Source: Solobacterium sp. (GTDB lineage: Bacteria; Bacillota_I; Bacilli_A; Erysipelotrichales; Erysipelotrichaceae). Taken from it: a DNA stretch of 50,790 bases. The notes beneath the pieces were generated by a model, which saw nothing but the letters and a program-made list of their open reading frames with translations, was not told the origin of the DNA and ran no database searches. A program made the position numbers and the translations under genes. The DNA is taken from the NCBI GenBank assembly GCA_017459725.1, contig JAFUCL010000086.1:1-50790 (forward strand). Reading direction: 5' to 3'. Positions 23,944 to 32,641 of the stretch are shown piece by piece; position 1 is the first letter of the stretch; each line of letters starts with the position of its first letter.

Positions 23944-25512
23944 ATGTCCTTTATTATTTCTGACCGTGAATCCCTCAGAGATCTCTGCCTGGTGCTTGCC
24001 GGTGAAGCCTGTGATAATAATGCGCTTGTACAGGCTGCGGAAGCGGGTGAAGAGATCCTCTTTGCGGAGAACGGTGCATTTGTTCTTGATAAGCCGGTGA
24101 ATATACGCAGACCGGTGAAGATCCGCGGCAATCATGCGTGTCTTTCCGGAGATGTACCGTACGGCATCGGCATTTACTGCAGTGATGTGGAAGTTTCGGA
24201 TCTTGTCATTGATAAGGTCGTGAAGGGTGTGATGATCGATGCGGAGGATCATACCGCAGAGAACATTACCCTCAAAGATCTGATCATCAATGATCCCGGC
24301 TTCGGTGTCGGCATCAACATCGGTTCCACGAAGAGCCACGGATTCATACACAATGTGCTGGTGGAAGGATGTCTGATCAACAGCGGTTATGATGAAGATG
24401 CTTCGGAAAAAATGGGCTTCCATGACGGGGCGATGGGCTTCAACATTGCGGCAGCCTGCCCGGACAGCAGCACGGATGAGGATGTGGTCGGTGCAGTCAT
24501 TGACGGTCTCATCATTCAGAACTGCAGAGTGCTCGGTGCCCGGCGCTATGGCATTAACATGCTGGTGGGTATCTCGATTCCCCAGCCCGGTACGGACTTC
24601 ATGAACATGAAGGCTAAGATCGTGGACTGTGTGATCCGCAACATGAAAGTGCTCAACAGTGAATTCGACTACTGCCGGGAGATGGCAATCGTACTATCCG
24701 GCGGCTGTATGAACAATTACGGAAGTCTGCTGGAGAACCTGGAGATCGGCGGATGCAGAGTGGTATACGGCATCTGCGGCATGGGCTTCTCCGGGGCAGG
24801 TCCCATCATTCCCACCTCGGTATCCAGAAACATGGGCATGCGCCACGGTACGATTCATGACAATACCCTGATCATGATGGATCTGCCGGTCAATGAACCC
24901 AGTGCTGCCATCAACCTGACTACAGCGAGAAGCGAAGGCTTTGCCGGCGTAGAGGTCTATGACTGCTTTGTGGAGGATGTGGATATTTACCGCAATACGG
25001 TTATCGGTGCAGATCAGGCAATCCAGGTTGTCTGCGCCAATTCCATGGGTGATACAGCTGTTGCTCTGTCCAATAACCGCATCAGTGATGTGCGCATCTA
25101 TGAGAACCATATCAAAGACTCCCGGACGGCCTTTGTCTTCATGGCAGCGTATGCGGAGGGCAGACGCTTTGACTGGAACTGGGGCTGGCGGAAACAGGAC
25201 TATACGTTCGCTGAGCTGTCAAAGACGCATGAACCGACGATCTGCTTCTATGACAATGTGATCCGCAATGTGGACTGCTATGACAATGACATCAACGGCT
25301 GTGCCAATGAGATTGTCTGTGTGGCAGGGCTCGGCAGAGGGCATGCGCGCTTTAAGAACAATAAGATAACCGAAAACTTCAGGTATTATGACAATCATTT
25401 CGAACGCAGCGAAGGACATGTGAATATTGCCGGTACATATTACTCTGACTGGGTCAGGGATGAAGGCGGCAATGAAGTGCATATTATTTCTGAAAGGGGA
25501 AACCATGAATAA
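23944..25512 (+). CDS. Right-handed parallel beta-helix protein (polysaccharide-acting?)
   Basis: The 522-residue protein is made of short repeating strands rich in Asn, Gly, Ile and Val (IRGNHACLSGDVPYG, VSDLVIDKVVKGVMID, IDGLIIQNCRVLGARRYGINM). This is the pattern of a pectate-lyase-like parallel beta-helix. No signal peptide is seen, so it should be cytoplasmic. AGGGAGGGG precedes the ATG. The stop codon overlaps the MFS gene start by 8 bases. The pairing suggests import of a saccharide or uronate compound by the transporter and cleavage or isomerisation inside the cell. I cannot name the reaction; catalytic residues are not identifiable by eye. Confidence 0.75.
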   Translation: MSFIISDRESLRDLCLVLAGEACDNNALVQAAEAGEEILFAENGAFVLDKPVNIRRPVKIRGNHACLSGDVPYGIGIYCSDVEVSDLVIDKVVKGVMIDAEDHTAENITLKDLIINDPGFGVGINIGSTKSHGFIHNVLVEGCLINSGYDEDASEKMGFHDGAMGFNIAAACPDSSTDEDVVGAVIDGLIIQNCRVLGARRYGINMLVGISIPQPGTDFMNMKAKIVDCVIRNMKVLNSEFDYCREMAIVLSGGCMNNYGSLLENLEIGGCRVVYGICGMGFSGAGPIIPTSVSRNMGMRHGTIHDNTLIMMDLPVNEPSAAINLTTARSEGFAGVEVYDCFVEDVDIYRNTVIGADQAIQVVCANSMGDTAVALSNNRISDVRIYENHIKDSRTAFVFMAAYAEGRRFDWNWGWRKQDYTFAELSKTHEPTICFYDNVIRNVDCYDNDINGCANEIVCVAGLGRGHARFKNNKITENFRYYDNHFERSEGHVNIAGTYYSDWVRDEGGNEVHIISERGNHE

Positions 25513-26875
25513 CCGGGATAAAGAACTGCAGGAGCTTGAAAGACGGAAGAAGGAACTGAACAAGCCGTCACCTGCGCATTACTTCATAACAATCTTTGTC
25601 ATCCTGATTGTCATCATGATGATCGATGAATTTGCCTCCAATACACACAACTCCGTGCAGACCGCCGTCATTGATGAATTCTTCATCAAAGGTCTCGGAC
25701 AGACAGCCGATGAAGGTGCTGCTTCATTCTCCATTGTCAGCACCCTGACCATGCCTATATCCATTCTGGCAGTCATCTTTGTCACCCTGTGTGACAGAGT
25801 CGGCAGAAAACCAATCCTGATTGCCTCTGTTGTCGGTATGGGTGCAGCTATGTTAACGGCGATGATATCCACGGATTTCCGCATCTACATACTGAGCCGC
25901 ATTCTGACAACCTTCTTCATTGCCACAGACGTACACCAGATCTACATGATGGAGATCGTACCGCAGGACAAACGTGCGACATACATCAACGTAGCCGGTG
26001 CCTTCGGTATGTTCGGCAACATGATGATCAGCATTGCCAGAAGCATGAATACGCATAATGAAGTGCTGAACTGGCGGGGTGTCTTCCTGATCCCGACGGT
26101 TGTGGCCGTAATCAGTGTCATTGTGCTGATTGTCTTCGCAAGGGAAACAAAGCCGTTCCTGGAAACCAGAATTGCTTATCTGGAGAAGGATCCGGAAGTG
26201 CGGGCAAAGGAAAAGGAACAGGCTAAGATCGACAAAGCAGTGCAGTCAAAGGAAGCAGGCATTATCCCGGCTTTCAAATACATCATTTCGCATAAGAGCG
26301 CAATGATGATCATGCTGGCGATGCTGCCGGCAAACTTCGGTATGCTGACATTCGCAAGCTTCTATGAACTGATCATGACATCCTCAGGCATGAGCACTTC
26401 CCAGGTCAGTGCAGCATTGTTTATCTATCCTGTAGCCGGTGCCGTCATGATGGTGCTGATCGGTATGATTGCAGATAAATTCGGCCGCAAGCCTTCCGCT
26501 CTGATGACAGGTGTGCTTGCCATGGCATCGCTGCTGCTGTTTATCTACGCGGCAGGACACGGCTTCAACCCGTATCTTGTGGGTATCCTCTACGGTATTG
26601 AAGTGCGCTGCTACTGGGGCTATAGTAGCATGCTCGGTCTTGCCTTCAAGGAGAATATCCCGACCTATATCCGTGCTTCCTCTGCATCCGTTACCGGTAT
26701 CTGGGGAACACTGACGATGCTGGTGGGAAGCCTGATTGCCGCATCTCTGCTGCAGAGTGTGGGTTTCATGGAAACCATCAAGTACTGGAGCATCATCATG
26801 ATGGTTCTCTCCATCATCATCTTCTATGCCTTTGCCAAAGAGACAAAGGGTGTGGACCTCGAATCTGTAGAATAA
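25505..26875 (+). CDS. MFS transporter, sugar-porter-like
   Basis: The 456-residue transporter has 12 predicted membrane segments. The family loop motif appears in both halves: DRVGRKPILIASVVGMG (about 98) and DKFGRKPSALMTG (about 325). There is a charged central loop (KDPEVRAKEKEQAKID). It is likely a proton-driven importer; the substrate is inferred to match the beta-helix protein encoded upstream. The start at 25505 (MNNRDKELQEL) overlaps the preceding stop as ATGAATAA, which points to coupled translation; the longer upstream reading lies inside the preceding gene. A strong terminator follows. Confidence 0.9.
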   Translation: MNNRDKELQELERRKKELNKPSPAHYFITIFVILIVIMMIDEFASNTHNSVQTAVIDEFFIKGLGQTADEGAASFSIVSTLTMPISILAVIFVTLCDRVGRKPILIASVVGMGAAMLTAMISTDFRIYILSRILTTFFIATDVHQIYMMEIVPQDKRATYINVAGAFGMFGNMMISIARSMNTHNEVLNWRGVFLIPTVVAVISVIVLIVFARETKPFLETRIAYLEKDPEVRAKEKEQAKIDKAVQSKEAGIIPAFKYIISHKSAMMIMLAMLPANFGMLTFASFYELIMTSSGMSTSQVSAALFIYPVAGAVMMVLIGMIADKFGRKPSALMTGVLAMASLLLFIYAAGHGFNPYLVGILYGIEVRCYWGYSSMLGLAFKENIPTYIRASSASVTGIWGTLTMLVGSLIAASLLQSVGFMETIKYWSIIMMVLSIIIFYAFAKETKGVDLESVE

Positions 26876-26890
26876 GTATTGTATACAGCA

Positions 26891-26920
26891 ACGCTGTACG
26901 GGAAACCGTACGGCGTTTTT
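26891..26920 (+). terminator. Rho-independent terminator after MFS gene
   Basis: The stem ACGCTGTACG with CGTACGGCGT (one G-T pair) closes a GGAAAC-type loop, followed by five T. Confidence 0.88.
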
Positions 26921-26921
26921 A

Positions 26922-26950
26922 TTGACATAACAGCACGATACCACTAGCAT
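26922..26950 (+). promoter_or_regulatory. Candidate promoter for the HigA-type gene
   Basis: TTGACA (26922-26927), a 17-base spacer and TAGCAT (26945-26950), just downstream of the MFS terminator. Confidence 0.45.
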
Positions 26951-27043
26951 GTCCTTACCTGACCACGTCTGTGTATCCGGGTAACCGGGGATAGGCAGCA
27001 GATATCGCAGCTGTGATCAGGGCTGGGGAGGTAAGCAGACACT

Positions 27044-27313
27044 ATGGCTGATTATGTTGAATTAAACGACAAAGCTGCTTTTCATCCGGGTTATTACATT
27101 CGGGAGATAATTGAAAACAGCGGACTGACACAGGAAGATTTTGCCAAAAGACTCGATATAACACCAAAGAATCTCAGCCTGCTGATCCGCGGTGAACAGA
27201 GGCTGTCCCCGGAGATGGCTGTTAAGCTTTCAAGGGTGATCGGAACGAGTGCGGAGATGTGGCTGAACCTTCAGAAACAGTTTGATTCAAGCACACTGAT
27301 TTCCCGTGACTGA
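27044..27313 (+). CDS. HigA-type antitoxin/Xre regulator without a toxin partner
   Basis: The 89-residue protein is a HigA/VapI-like Xre domain. It has HPGYYIREIIENSGLTQEDFAKRLDITPKNLSLLIRG, then LSPEMAVKLSRVIGTSAEMWLNLQ, the usual HigA end. HigA normally binds and neutralises HigB RNase and represses its operon. No HigB-like gene (about 90 residues, normally just upstream) fits in the 168 bases before it, and PPase follows. It is therefore an orphan antitoxin or a plain regulator. GGGGAGGTAAG precedes the ATG. Confidence 0.9.
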   Translation: MADYVELNDKAAFHPGYYIREIIENSGLTQEDFAKRLDITPKNLSLLIRGEQRLSPEMAVKLSRVIGTSAEMWLNLQKQFDSSTLISRD

Positions 27314-27392
27314 TTCGGGGACGGTGTGCTTTTTTTATAGTGCATCTGTATGTGCACTGTCCGCAAATCACAACGTGAATGCGTTGTTTCAT

Positions 27393-27401
27393 TGCTATAA
27401 T
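27393..27401 (+). promoter_or_regulatory. Extended -10 promoter of the pyrophosphatase gene
   Basis: TTGCTATAAT contains a TGn-extended perfect TATAAT (27396-27401), 23 bases before the start codon. No clear -35 box is visible. Confidence 0.55.
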
Positions 27402-27423
27402 ATTCTCAGGAAGTAATGACAAT

Positions 27424-29073
27424 ATGATCAATAATACAGTCGTTTCACAGGAACCTGTATATATTACAGGACATAAGCATCCGGATACGGACTCTGTCGT
27501 ATCCGCCATAGCATATGCTCTCTTCAAGCGCATGAAGGGCATGAAGGCTGTTGCCTGCCGTCTGGGTGAGCTCAGCAATGAAACAAAGTATCTTTTAAAA
27601 CGCTTCGGGTATGATGAACCGGTACTGCTGGAAGATGCCCGCAAGACCCTCAGTGAAATTGATCTTGATCCTCCGGAGGCAATCCCGGCCGGATTAACCG
27701 TGTTTGAAACCATACGGCGCATGCAGGAAACGGAATGCCCGAGTCTTGCCGTGGTGGATGAGAAGAGCAAAGTCATCGGGTTTGTATCGCGCAGTGATCT
27801 GGCAAGACTGGGACTGGGGGATACGGCCGTCGGTATTGAGCTTCTGCAGCAGACAACGGTGGATGAAATCGTCCGTACGGTCAGCGGCACACTGCTGTAT
27901 GATGATCCCGAAGTGCATCTCAACGGCAAGGTATCCATTGTTGCCCTGGCGGAAGGCGGCATTGAGAACTATGAAGTCAAGGACCGCATTGTGATCATCG
28001 GCAATGATCCCGCTGCTCAGAAGGCATTGATTGAAAAGGGTGCAGGCATGCTCATTGTGGTATGGGCAGACAGTGTATCCGAAGAGGTTATGGAAGCCGC
28101 AGGGATCCATCACTGTCCGCTGGTTCTTTCGGGACACGGCACCATGAACACATCCCGGTATATCTTCTTCGCACCGCGGGTGGAGCTCATCATGCGCAGG
28201 GATCCGATGACATTCAATGAGAATGAACTGGCTGAGGAAGCCGGGGAGAAGATGGCAAAGACGAGATTCCGCACCTATCCGGTAGTGGATGATGAGAACA
28301 GACTGGTCGGCTATGTCACCAGACGTCACCTCATGGAATACCATAACAAGAAGATCATCCTGGTCGATCACAATGAATTTTCACAGTCGGTAAGAGCTGT
28401 GGAAAAGGCGCAGATCCTTGAGGTTGTGGATCATCACCGCATCAATGATTTTGCGACCAGCCAGCCTGTTTCTTTCCGCAATGAGATTGTGGGCTCCACG
28501 GCAACCATTGTGGCAACGATGTACAGAGAGAACCAGATCCCCATTCCAAGGGAACTGGCAGGACTCATGCTTGGCGCAGTATTATCGGATACGCTGATCT
28601 TCCAGTCGCCGACAACGACGCAGAAAGACGTGGATACGGCCAATATCCTGGCAGCCCTGGCAGATGTTGATATCGAAACATTCGGCAGGGAACTGTTCAC
28701 AGCTTCTGCTTCGAATATGCGTCAGAGCATGCGTGAAATGATCGTGCAGGATATCAAGTACTACGATATCGGCAGATGCAGCACCATGATCTCACAGTGC
28801 ATGGTTCCTTCCGTGCGTTCACTGATCGGCCGTGAAAGGGAAATACAGAGTGAGCTGGAGAAGCTGGTGCGCACCAAGGGACTGGATCTCTTGGTAGCGG
28901 CGTTTACTTCCATTGCGGATGAAGGATCGGTATTCTTCGCGGCAGGCGAGAAGGCAGCCAAGTGCTTTGAAGCATTCCCGGATACATCCGAAGTCGGACA
29001 TGATCTGCAGAGAGGCATTCTCTCACGCAAGAGCCAGATCCTGCCGGCATTGACAAGAGTCATTGAGAGATAG
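27424..29073 (+). CDS. ppaC: CBS-domain manganese-dependent inorganic pyrophosphatase
   Basis: The 549-residue family II pyrophosphatase hydrolyses cytoplasmic pyrophosphate to phosphate. The DHH-family core is split by a regulatory insert. The N-terminal metal site GHKHPDTDS (16-24) is followed by a CBS domain, a DRTGG-like segment and a second CBS domain (around residues 65-310, ending VGYVTRRHLMEY). The core resumes with DHH at 336-338 and SDTLIFQSPTTT. The C-terminal DHHA2 domain contains FTSIADEGS. Such CBS-PPases are known to be inhibited by AMP/ADP and activated by diadenosine polyphosphates. The start at 27424 is chosen because the domain begins there; the track from 27379 would begin inside the promoter. 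Confidence 0.95.
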   Translation: MINNTVVSQEPVYITGHKHPDTDSVVSAIAYALFKRMKGMKAVACRLGELSNETKYLLKRFGYDEPVLLEDARKTLSEIDLDPPEAIPAGLTVFETIRRMQETECPSLAVVDEKSKVIGFVSRSDLARLGLGDTAVGIELLQQTTVDEIVRTVSGTLLYDDPEVHLNGKVSIVALAEGGIENYEVKDRIVIIGNDPAAQKALIEKGAGMLIVVWADSVSEEVMEAAGIHHCPLVLSGHGTMNTSRYIFFAPRVELIMRRDPMTFNENELAEEAGEKMAKTRFRTYPVVDDENRLVGYVTRRHLMEYHNKKIILVDHNEFSQSVRAVEKAQILEVVDHHRINDFATSQPVSFRNEIVGSTATIVATMYRENQIPIPRELAGLMLGAVLSDTLIFQSPTTTQKDVDTANILAALADVDIETFGRELFTASASNMRQSMREMIVQDIKYYDIGRCSTMISQCMVPSVRSLIGREREIQSELEKLVRTKGLDLLVAAFTSIADEGSVFFAAGEKAAKCFEAFPDTSEVGHDLQRGILSRKSQILPALTRVIER

Positions 29074-29076
29074 AAC

Positions 29077-29105
29077 ATACGGCATTCCGGAAGGGATGCC
29101 GTATT
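29077..29105 (+). terminator. Weak terminator-like hairpin after pyrophosphatase gene
   Basis: ATACGGCATTCC pairs with GGGATGCCGTAT, but only a broken T tract (TATTATCGT) follows. Confidence 0.5.
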
Positions 29106-29118
29106 ATCGTAAACAGCA

Positions 29119-29170
29119 TTGTACGGTGTTCTGAACGTGCTACAATGTATATGAGTTAGTAATAACTAAC
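29119..29170 (+). promoter_or_regulatory. Promoter with operator-like inverted repeat
   Basis: An extended -10 (TGCTACAAT, box at 29141-29146) with a poor -35 (TTGTAC, 29119-29124) is followed at the expected start site by the repeat GTTAGT-AATA-ACTAAC (29155-29170). The repeat position fits a repressor operator controlling the hydrolase gene at 29186. The protein that binds it is unknown. Confidence 0.5.
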
Positions 29171-29185
29171 ATGGAGGCGCATATC

Positions 29186-30379
29186 ATGGAACGGTATGAC
29201 ATACATACACCCATCACATTTCCCAAGGGAATGTACCATCTGAGCGACGAGGAACACTTCAATTACCAGCTGTGCCGTACGGTCAACTGGAGCGGCGGCG
29301 ACCTGGAGGAAATCAAAGGCATTGCCGGTGCCATCCGTAATTTCAGTGACTGGAAGAACGTGCTCTGGAAGCTTGGCGGAAAGGCTGAAGAAGAAGGACG
29401 TATCGGCAATGCCATTGCCTATTACCGCATGGCTGACTTCTATACATCCTACGCTGATCCGGAAAAGACCGCACACTATACCTATGCAAGGGATCTCTTC
29501 TATGAATATTACGGGGATTACTTTGAAGGAGAGCATCCTGCTGTTGAGCGTCTTCAGGCAGAGTATGAAAACGGCAAATACCTGCCCATACTGCACTGCA
29601 AACCGGAGGGTGAAAGCAAAGGCGTTATCCTGATTCACGGCGGCAATGATTCCTACATGGAGGAGTTCTTCTTCATGATGCTGTATCTGCGGCAGAACGG
29701 CTATGAAGTATATCTGTATGAAGGACCGGGACAGGGATCCGTCATCCGCCTGCAGCATCTTCCCTTCACCTGGCAGTGGGAGAAGACATCAAAGGCCATC
29801 ACGGAGAAATACGATCTGCATGACGTTACCATCATCGGCATATCCCTGGGCGGTTACTTCGCACCGCGGGCAGCTGCCTATGACAAGCGCATATCCAGGG
29901 TGATCGCATGGTCCGTGTATCCGGGCACCTGGGATGTATTTGCAGGACAGATGGGAAAAGGCCCTGTGAAGGCGATGCAGGGGATGCTGAAGGTGAAGGC
30001 CGGAAAGCTTCTCGATAAGATGTTTGCACGCATGAAGGAGAAGGGTGATCTCGGTGCGCAGGTCATCACCGATATGTGTTACAGCTACGGTGTGAGCACG
30101 GTTTCCGGTCTCGGTGAAGCCATCGGCAATTATGATCTTCGCAACTGTGCACAACTGGTTGATCAGGATATGCTGATCATCGGTGCCGACAAAGACATTA
30201 TGATTGACAGAACGCTCATCGGCAGGGAGCTGGACATGCTGGTGAATGTGCATTCCCTGACCTATACCGAGCTGAAGACAAAGCAGGAAGCCGGGGATCA
30301 CTGCAACGTCGGCAATCCCAAACTGGCTCTGGATACGATTCTGGAATGGATGCAGACACACACTGTAGAATTCTGTTAG
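29186..30379 (+). CDS. Alpha/beta hydrolase (FrsA/dipeptidyl-peptidase-like fold)
   Basis: The 397-residue protein has an N-terminal helical cap region (about 1-145) and an alpha/beta-hydrolase core. The core contains GVILIHGGNDSYMEEFF (oxyanion region) and YEGPGQGS. The nucleophile elbow is GISLGGYF, with Ser as the probable nucleophile. DMLIIGADKD and the late GDHCNVG would supply the acid and His. It has no signal peptide, so it is cytoplasmic, with an ester or amide substrate that cannot be predicted. GGAGG lies eight bases before ATG 29186; the ATG at 29171 lies in the operator-like repeat region and is less likely. A very long terminator hairpin follows. Confidence 0.88.
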   Translation: MERYDIHTPITFPKGMYHLSDEEHFNYQLCRTVNWSGGDLEEIKGIAGAIRNFSDWKNVLWKLGGKAEEEGRIGNAIAYYRMADFYTSYADPEKTAHYTYARDLFYEYYGDYFEGEHPAVERLQAEYENGKYLPILHCKPEGESKGVILIHGGNDSYMEEFFFMMLYLRQNGYEVYLYEGPGQGSVIRLQHLPFTWQWEKTSKAITEKYDLHDVTIIGISLGGYFAPRAAAYDKRISRVIAWSVYPGTWDVFAGQMGKGPVKAMQGMLKVKAGKLLDKMFARMKEKGDLGAQVITDMCYSYGVSTVSGLGEAIGNYDLRNCAQLVDQDMLIIGADKDIMIDRTLIGRELDMLVNVHSLTYTELKTKQEAGDHCNVGNPKLALDTILEWMQTHTVEFC

Positions 30380-30380
30380 T

Positions 30381-30434
30381 ATCATATCGTGATATGTCAT
30401 ATTACAATATGTCATATTACGGTATGATTTTTTT
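30381..30434 (+). terminator. Unusually long terminator hairpin
   Basis: The 48 bases from 30381 fold into a nearly continuous 23-bp stem (two G-T pairs, one T-T mismatch, loop of about two bases) and run directly into seven T. Inside are repeats of the 12-base unit ATGTCATATTAC. It ends the hydrolase transcript about 40 bases before the HPr-fusion gene. Confidence 0.8.
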
Positions 30435-30472
30435 GACAGTTTCCGGAAACCGCCGGAGAAGAGGAGATCAAT

Positions 30473-31774
30473 ATGAAAAAAACAACATACGAGGTAACCA
30501 ATGTTCTTGGCATACATGCACGTCCTGCTGCTTTTGTGGCACAGACCTGCGTAAACCTTCCTTCCCGGATTACCCTGCGCTGCGGTGATATGACAGCCGA
30601 TGGCTCCAATGTTCTGCAGATACTGGCTTTGAATGCAAAGCAGGGCTCCGTGCTGGAAATAACGGCAGAGGGCGGTGATGAAGGGGCTGCTTTGAATGCG
30701 GTTGTCGGTGCGCTGGATCACCGGCTCAAGAGTGTGCGTAACAAAGGTGTGCTGAAGATTGCATTCTTCGGCACCAAGGATTATGACAGGCTGTATTTCA
30801 GCAAGCTCACCCAGGACCGTGGTGAAGGCACATACAACTGTGATATCAAATACTTCAATGTCAGACTGACACCGGAAACCGTGCACATGGCAGACGGCTT
30901 TGATGCGGTATGCATCTTCGTCAATGATGAATGCCCGCGCACTGTTGTGGAAACCCTGAAGGAAGGCGGTGTGGGACTGATTCTGCTGCGCTGTGCCGGA
31001 TACAACAATGTGGATCTGGAAGCGTGCCGGGAATGCGGCATCACCGTGGCAAGAGTTCCTGCCTATTCACCGTATGCAGTGGCAGAGCATGCCATGGCCA
31101 TTATCATGACTGCCAACCGCAGACTGCACAAAGCCGTATACAGAGTGAAGGACAACAACTTCGCACTCAGCGGTCTGTTGGGACTGGATCTGCACAATAA
31201 AACAGCAGGCATCATCGGCACCGGCAAGATCGGTCAGTGCATGGCCCGTATCTGCAAAGGTTTCGGTATGAATGTCATTGCCTGGGATGCCCGTCCGAAC
31301 AAGGATCTGGTGGATGAAGGTCTGCTTACATATGTGGAGAAGGATGTGCTGTTTGAAAAGGCGGATCTGATCTCCCTGCATGCTCCGCTGATCACGGGTC
31401 CGGGCGGAACCTACCATCTCATTGATGCGGAAGCCATTGCGCGCATGAAGGATACGGCAATGATCGTGAATACGGCAAGAGGCGGACTCATCGATACGGA
31501 AGCACTGATCGAAGCGCTGAAGAACGGCAAGTTCCATGCTGTGGCGCTGGATGTGTACGAAGGCGAGGATGAGAATGTCTATACCGACCGTTCAGACGAA
31601 TACCTGCACAATGATGTGACAGCGAGACTGCAGATGTTCCCGAACGTTGTATTAACCAGCCACCAGGCGTTCTTTACCAGGGAAGCAATGCAGGCAATTG
31701 CGGCGGAAACCCTGGAGAATGCACGCAGATACAACGAAGGACTGCCGTTTGAAGGCTCCGAAGTCACCGCATAA
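30473..31774 (+). CDS. HPr domain fused to D-lactate-dehydrogenase-like 2-hydroxyacid dehydrogenase
   Basis: This 433-residue protein is a two-domain fusion. Residues 1-88 are an HPr phosphocarrier with the active-site His at the canonical position (GIHARPAAF, H15). Position 46, the regulatory Ser in normal Gram-positive HPr, is Asn, with Ser at 45. Residues about 92-433 are a D-2-hydroxyacid dehydrogenase. They carry an NAD-binding GxGxxG (GTGKIG, 249-254) and a catalytic set R336 (NTARGG), E363 (DVYEGE) and H397 (SHQAFFT), the last resembling D-lactate dehydrogenase. It should reduce a 2-keto acid such as pyruvate with NADH in the cytoplasm. Whether H15 is phosphorylated by Enzyme I is unknown. 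AGAGGAGATCA precedes the ATG. Confidence 0.9.
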   Translation: MKKTTYEVTNVLGIHARPAAFVAQTCVNLPSRITLRCGDMTADGSNVLQILALNAKQGSVLEITAEGGDEGAALNAVVGALDHRLKSVRNKGVLKIAFFGTKDYDRLYFSKLTQDRGEGTYNCDIKYFNVRLTPETVHMADGFDAVCIFVNDECPRTVVETLKEGGVGLILLRCAGYNNVDLEACRECGITVARVPAYSPYAVAEHAMAIIMTANRRLHKAVYRVKDNNFALSGLLGLDLHNKTAGIIGTGKIGQCMARICKGFGMNVIAWDARPNKDLVDEGLLTYVEKDVLFEKADLISLHAPLITGPGGTYHLIDAEAIARMKDTAMIVNTARGGLIDTEALIEALKNGKFHAVALDVYEGEDENVYTDRSDEYLHNDVTARLQMFPNVVLTSHQAFFTREAMQAIAAETLENARRYNEGLPFEGSEVTA

Positions 31775-31794
31775 CACCAAATCCGGATTTCTGT

Positions 31795-31803
31795 TGTTAC
31801 AAT
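31795..31803 (+). promoter_or_regulatory. Extended -10 promoter before a zinc-ribbon gene
   Basis: TGTTACAAT (box 31798-31803) is an extended -10, 22 bases before the start at 31825. No good -35 is seen. Confidence 0.45.
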
Positions 31804-31824
31804 ATACGCAAAGGGGTACGTGCA

Positions 31825-32628
31825 ATGGAAAAGAGATACTGTATTCTCTGCGGGTGTGAAAATGAAGGGGATGCTCATGTCTGCAGGAACTGCGGGGAAA
31901 GCCTGGATCAGGAAGAAAATCTGCTCAAGGAATACCTGCTGAAGAAAACCAAAAGCAAAATACGCGGCAAAGTTGAGGATTCACTGTTTTCAATCATTAA
32001 GAACTGGCTGCTGTCCCATCTCTACGGTGTGGTATTGGCAGTTGCTTTGATTGCGGCTGTTACTGTAACCGTACAGAAGCAGGCAGAGCCTTCCTATATC
32101 CGCACGGTTGCTTCACCCGTAAGACCCGGTGTCTCCGCACCGATCAGCACACCGGCTGCCGTACAGGCAGAGCCTGCGGTATCCGCGGAACCTGTGGTGC
32201 GTACACTGAGTGAAGAGGAAATTGATGCGGCCAGGGAAAACCTGTTTTCGTACATCGGCAGTGCCGCTTTCCACAAAATCGAAGACAAGACCGGCTGGGG
32301 CTTCGCAAAAGATTATTCGGATACACCTCCGTCCTCATTCTGGCTTCCTGCTTCCTACGGATACAGCGGTGTCCATGAATATGATTTTGTGAATCCCGAT
32401 ACGTAAATCTTCTGGGATACCCAGGATACCAACACGGAGTTCTATGAGACCGTGGTGACCGATATCGGAAAGCAATTGCAGGCAGACGGGTATCCGGTCG
32501 CTGAGTTCGCTCTGAAGGAAACATACGTGGATGAAACCGAAGGAAACGGAACGTTTGAGCGTAACTGGCGGCTTGTCATCGTACAGGCAGACGGTGTCTG
32601 GTATATCGCCGAGGATAGAGCGCAGTAA
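31825..32628 (+). pseudogene. Zinc-ribbon membrane protein gene interrupted by an in-frame TAA
   Basis: The reading frame encodes a zinc ribbon (CILCGCENEGDAHVCRNCG), an amphipathic stretch, a membrane segment (about 73-92, LYGVVLAVALIAAVTV), a Pro/Ala-rich linker and a C-terminal domain. It meets TAA at 32404-32406 after 193 codons. The same frame then continues for 73 more codons with protein-like sequence (IFWDTQDTNTEFYETVV, NWRLVIVQADGVWYIAED) to a stop at 32626-32628. This is most simply a point nonsense mutation in a 267-codon gene; a sequencing error is the alternative. The truncated 193-residue product would lack most of the external domain. A related gene follows 13 bases later. Confidence 0.8.
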
Positions 32629-32641
32629 GGGGGACGGGAAG

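Noticed and set aside
29789..30886. 365-codon minus-strand ORF
   Set aside because: Overlaps two recognised plus-strand genes and a terminator hairpin; no ribosome site.
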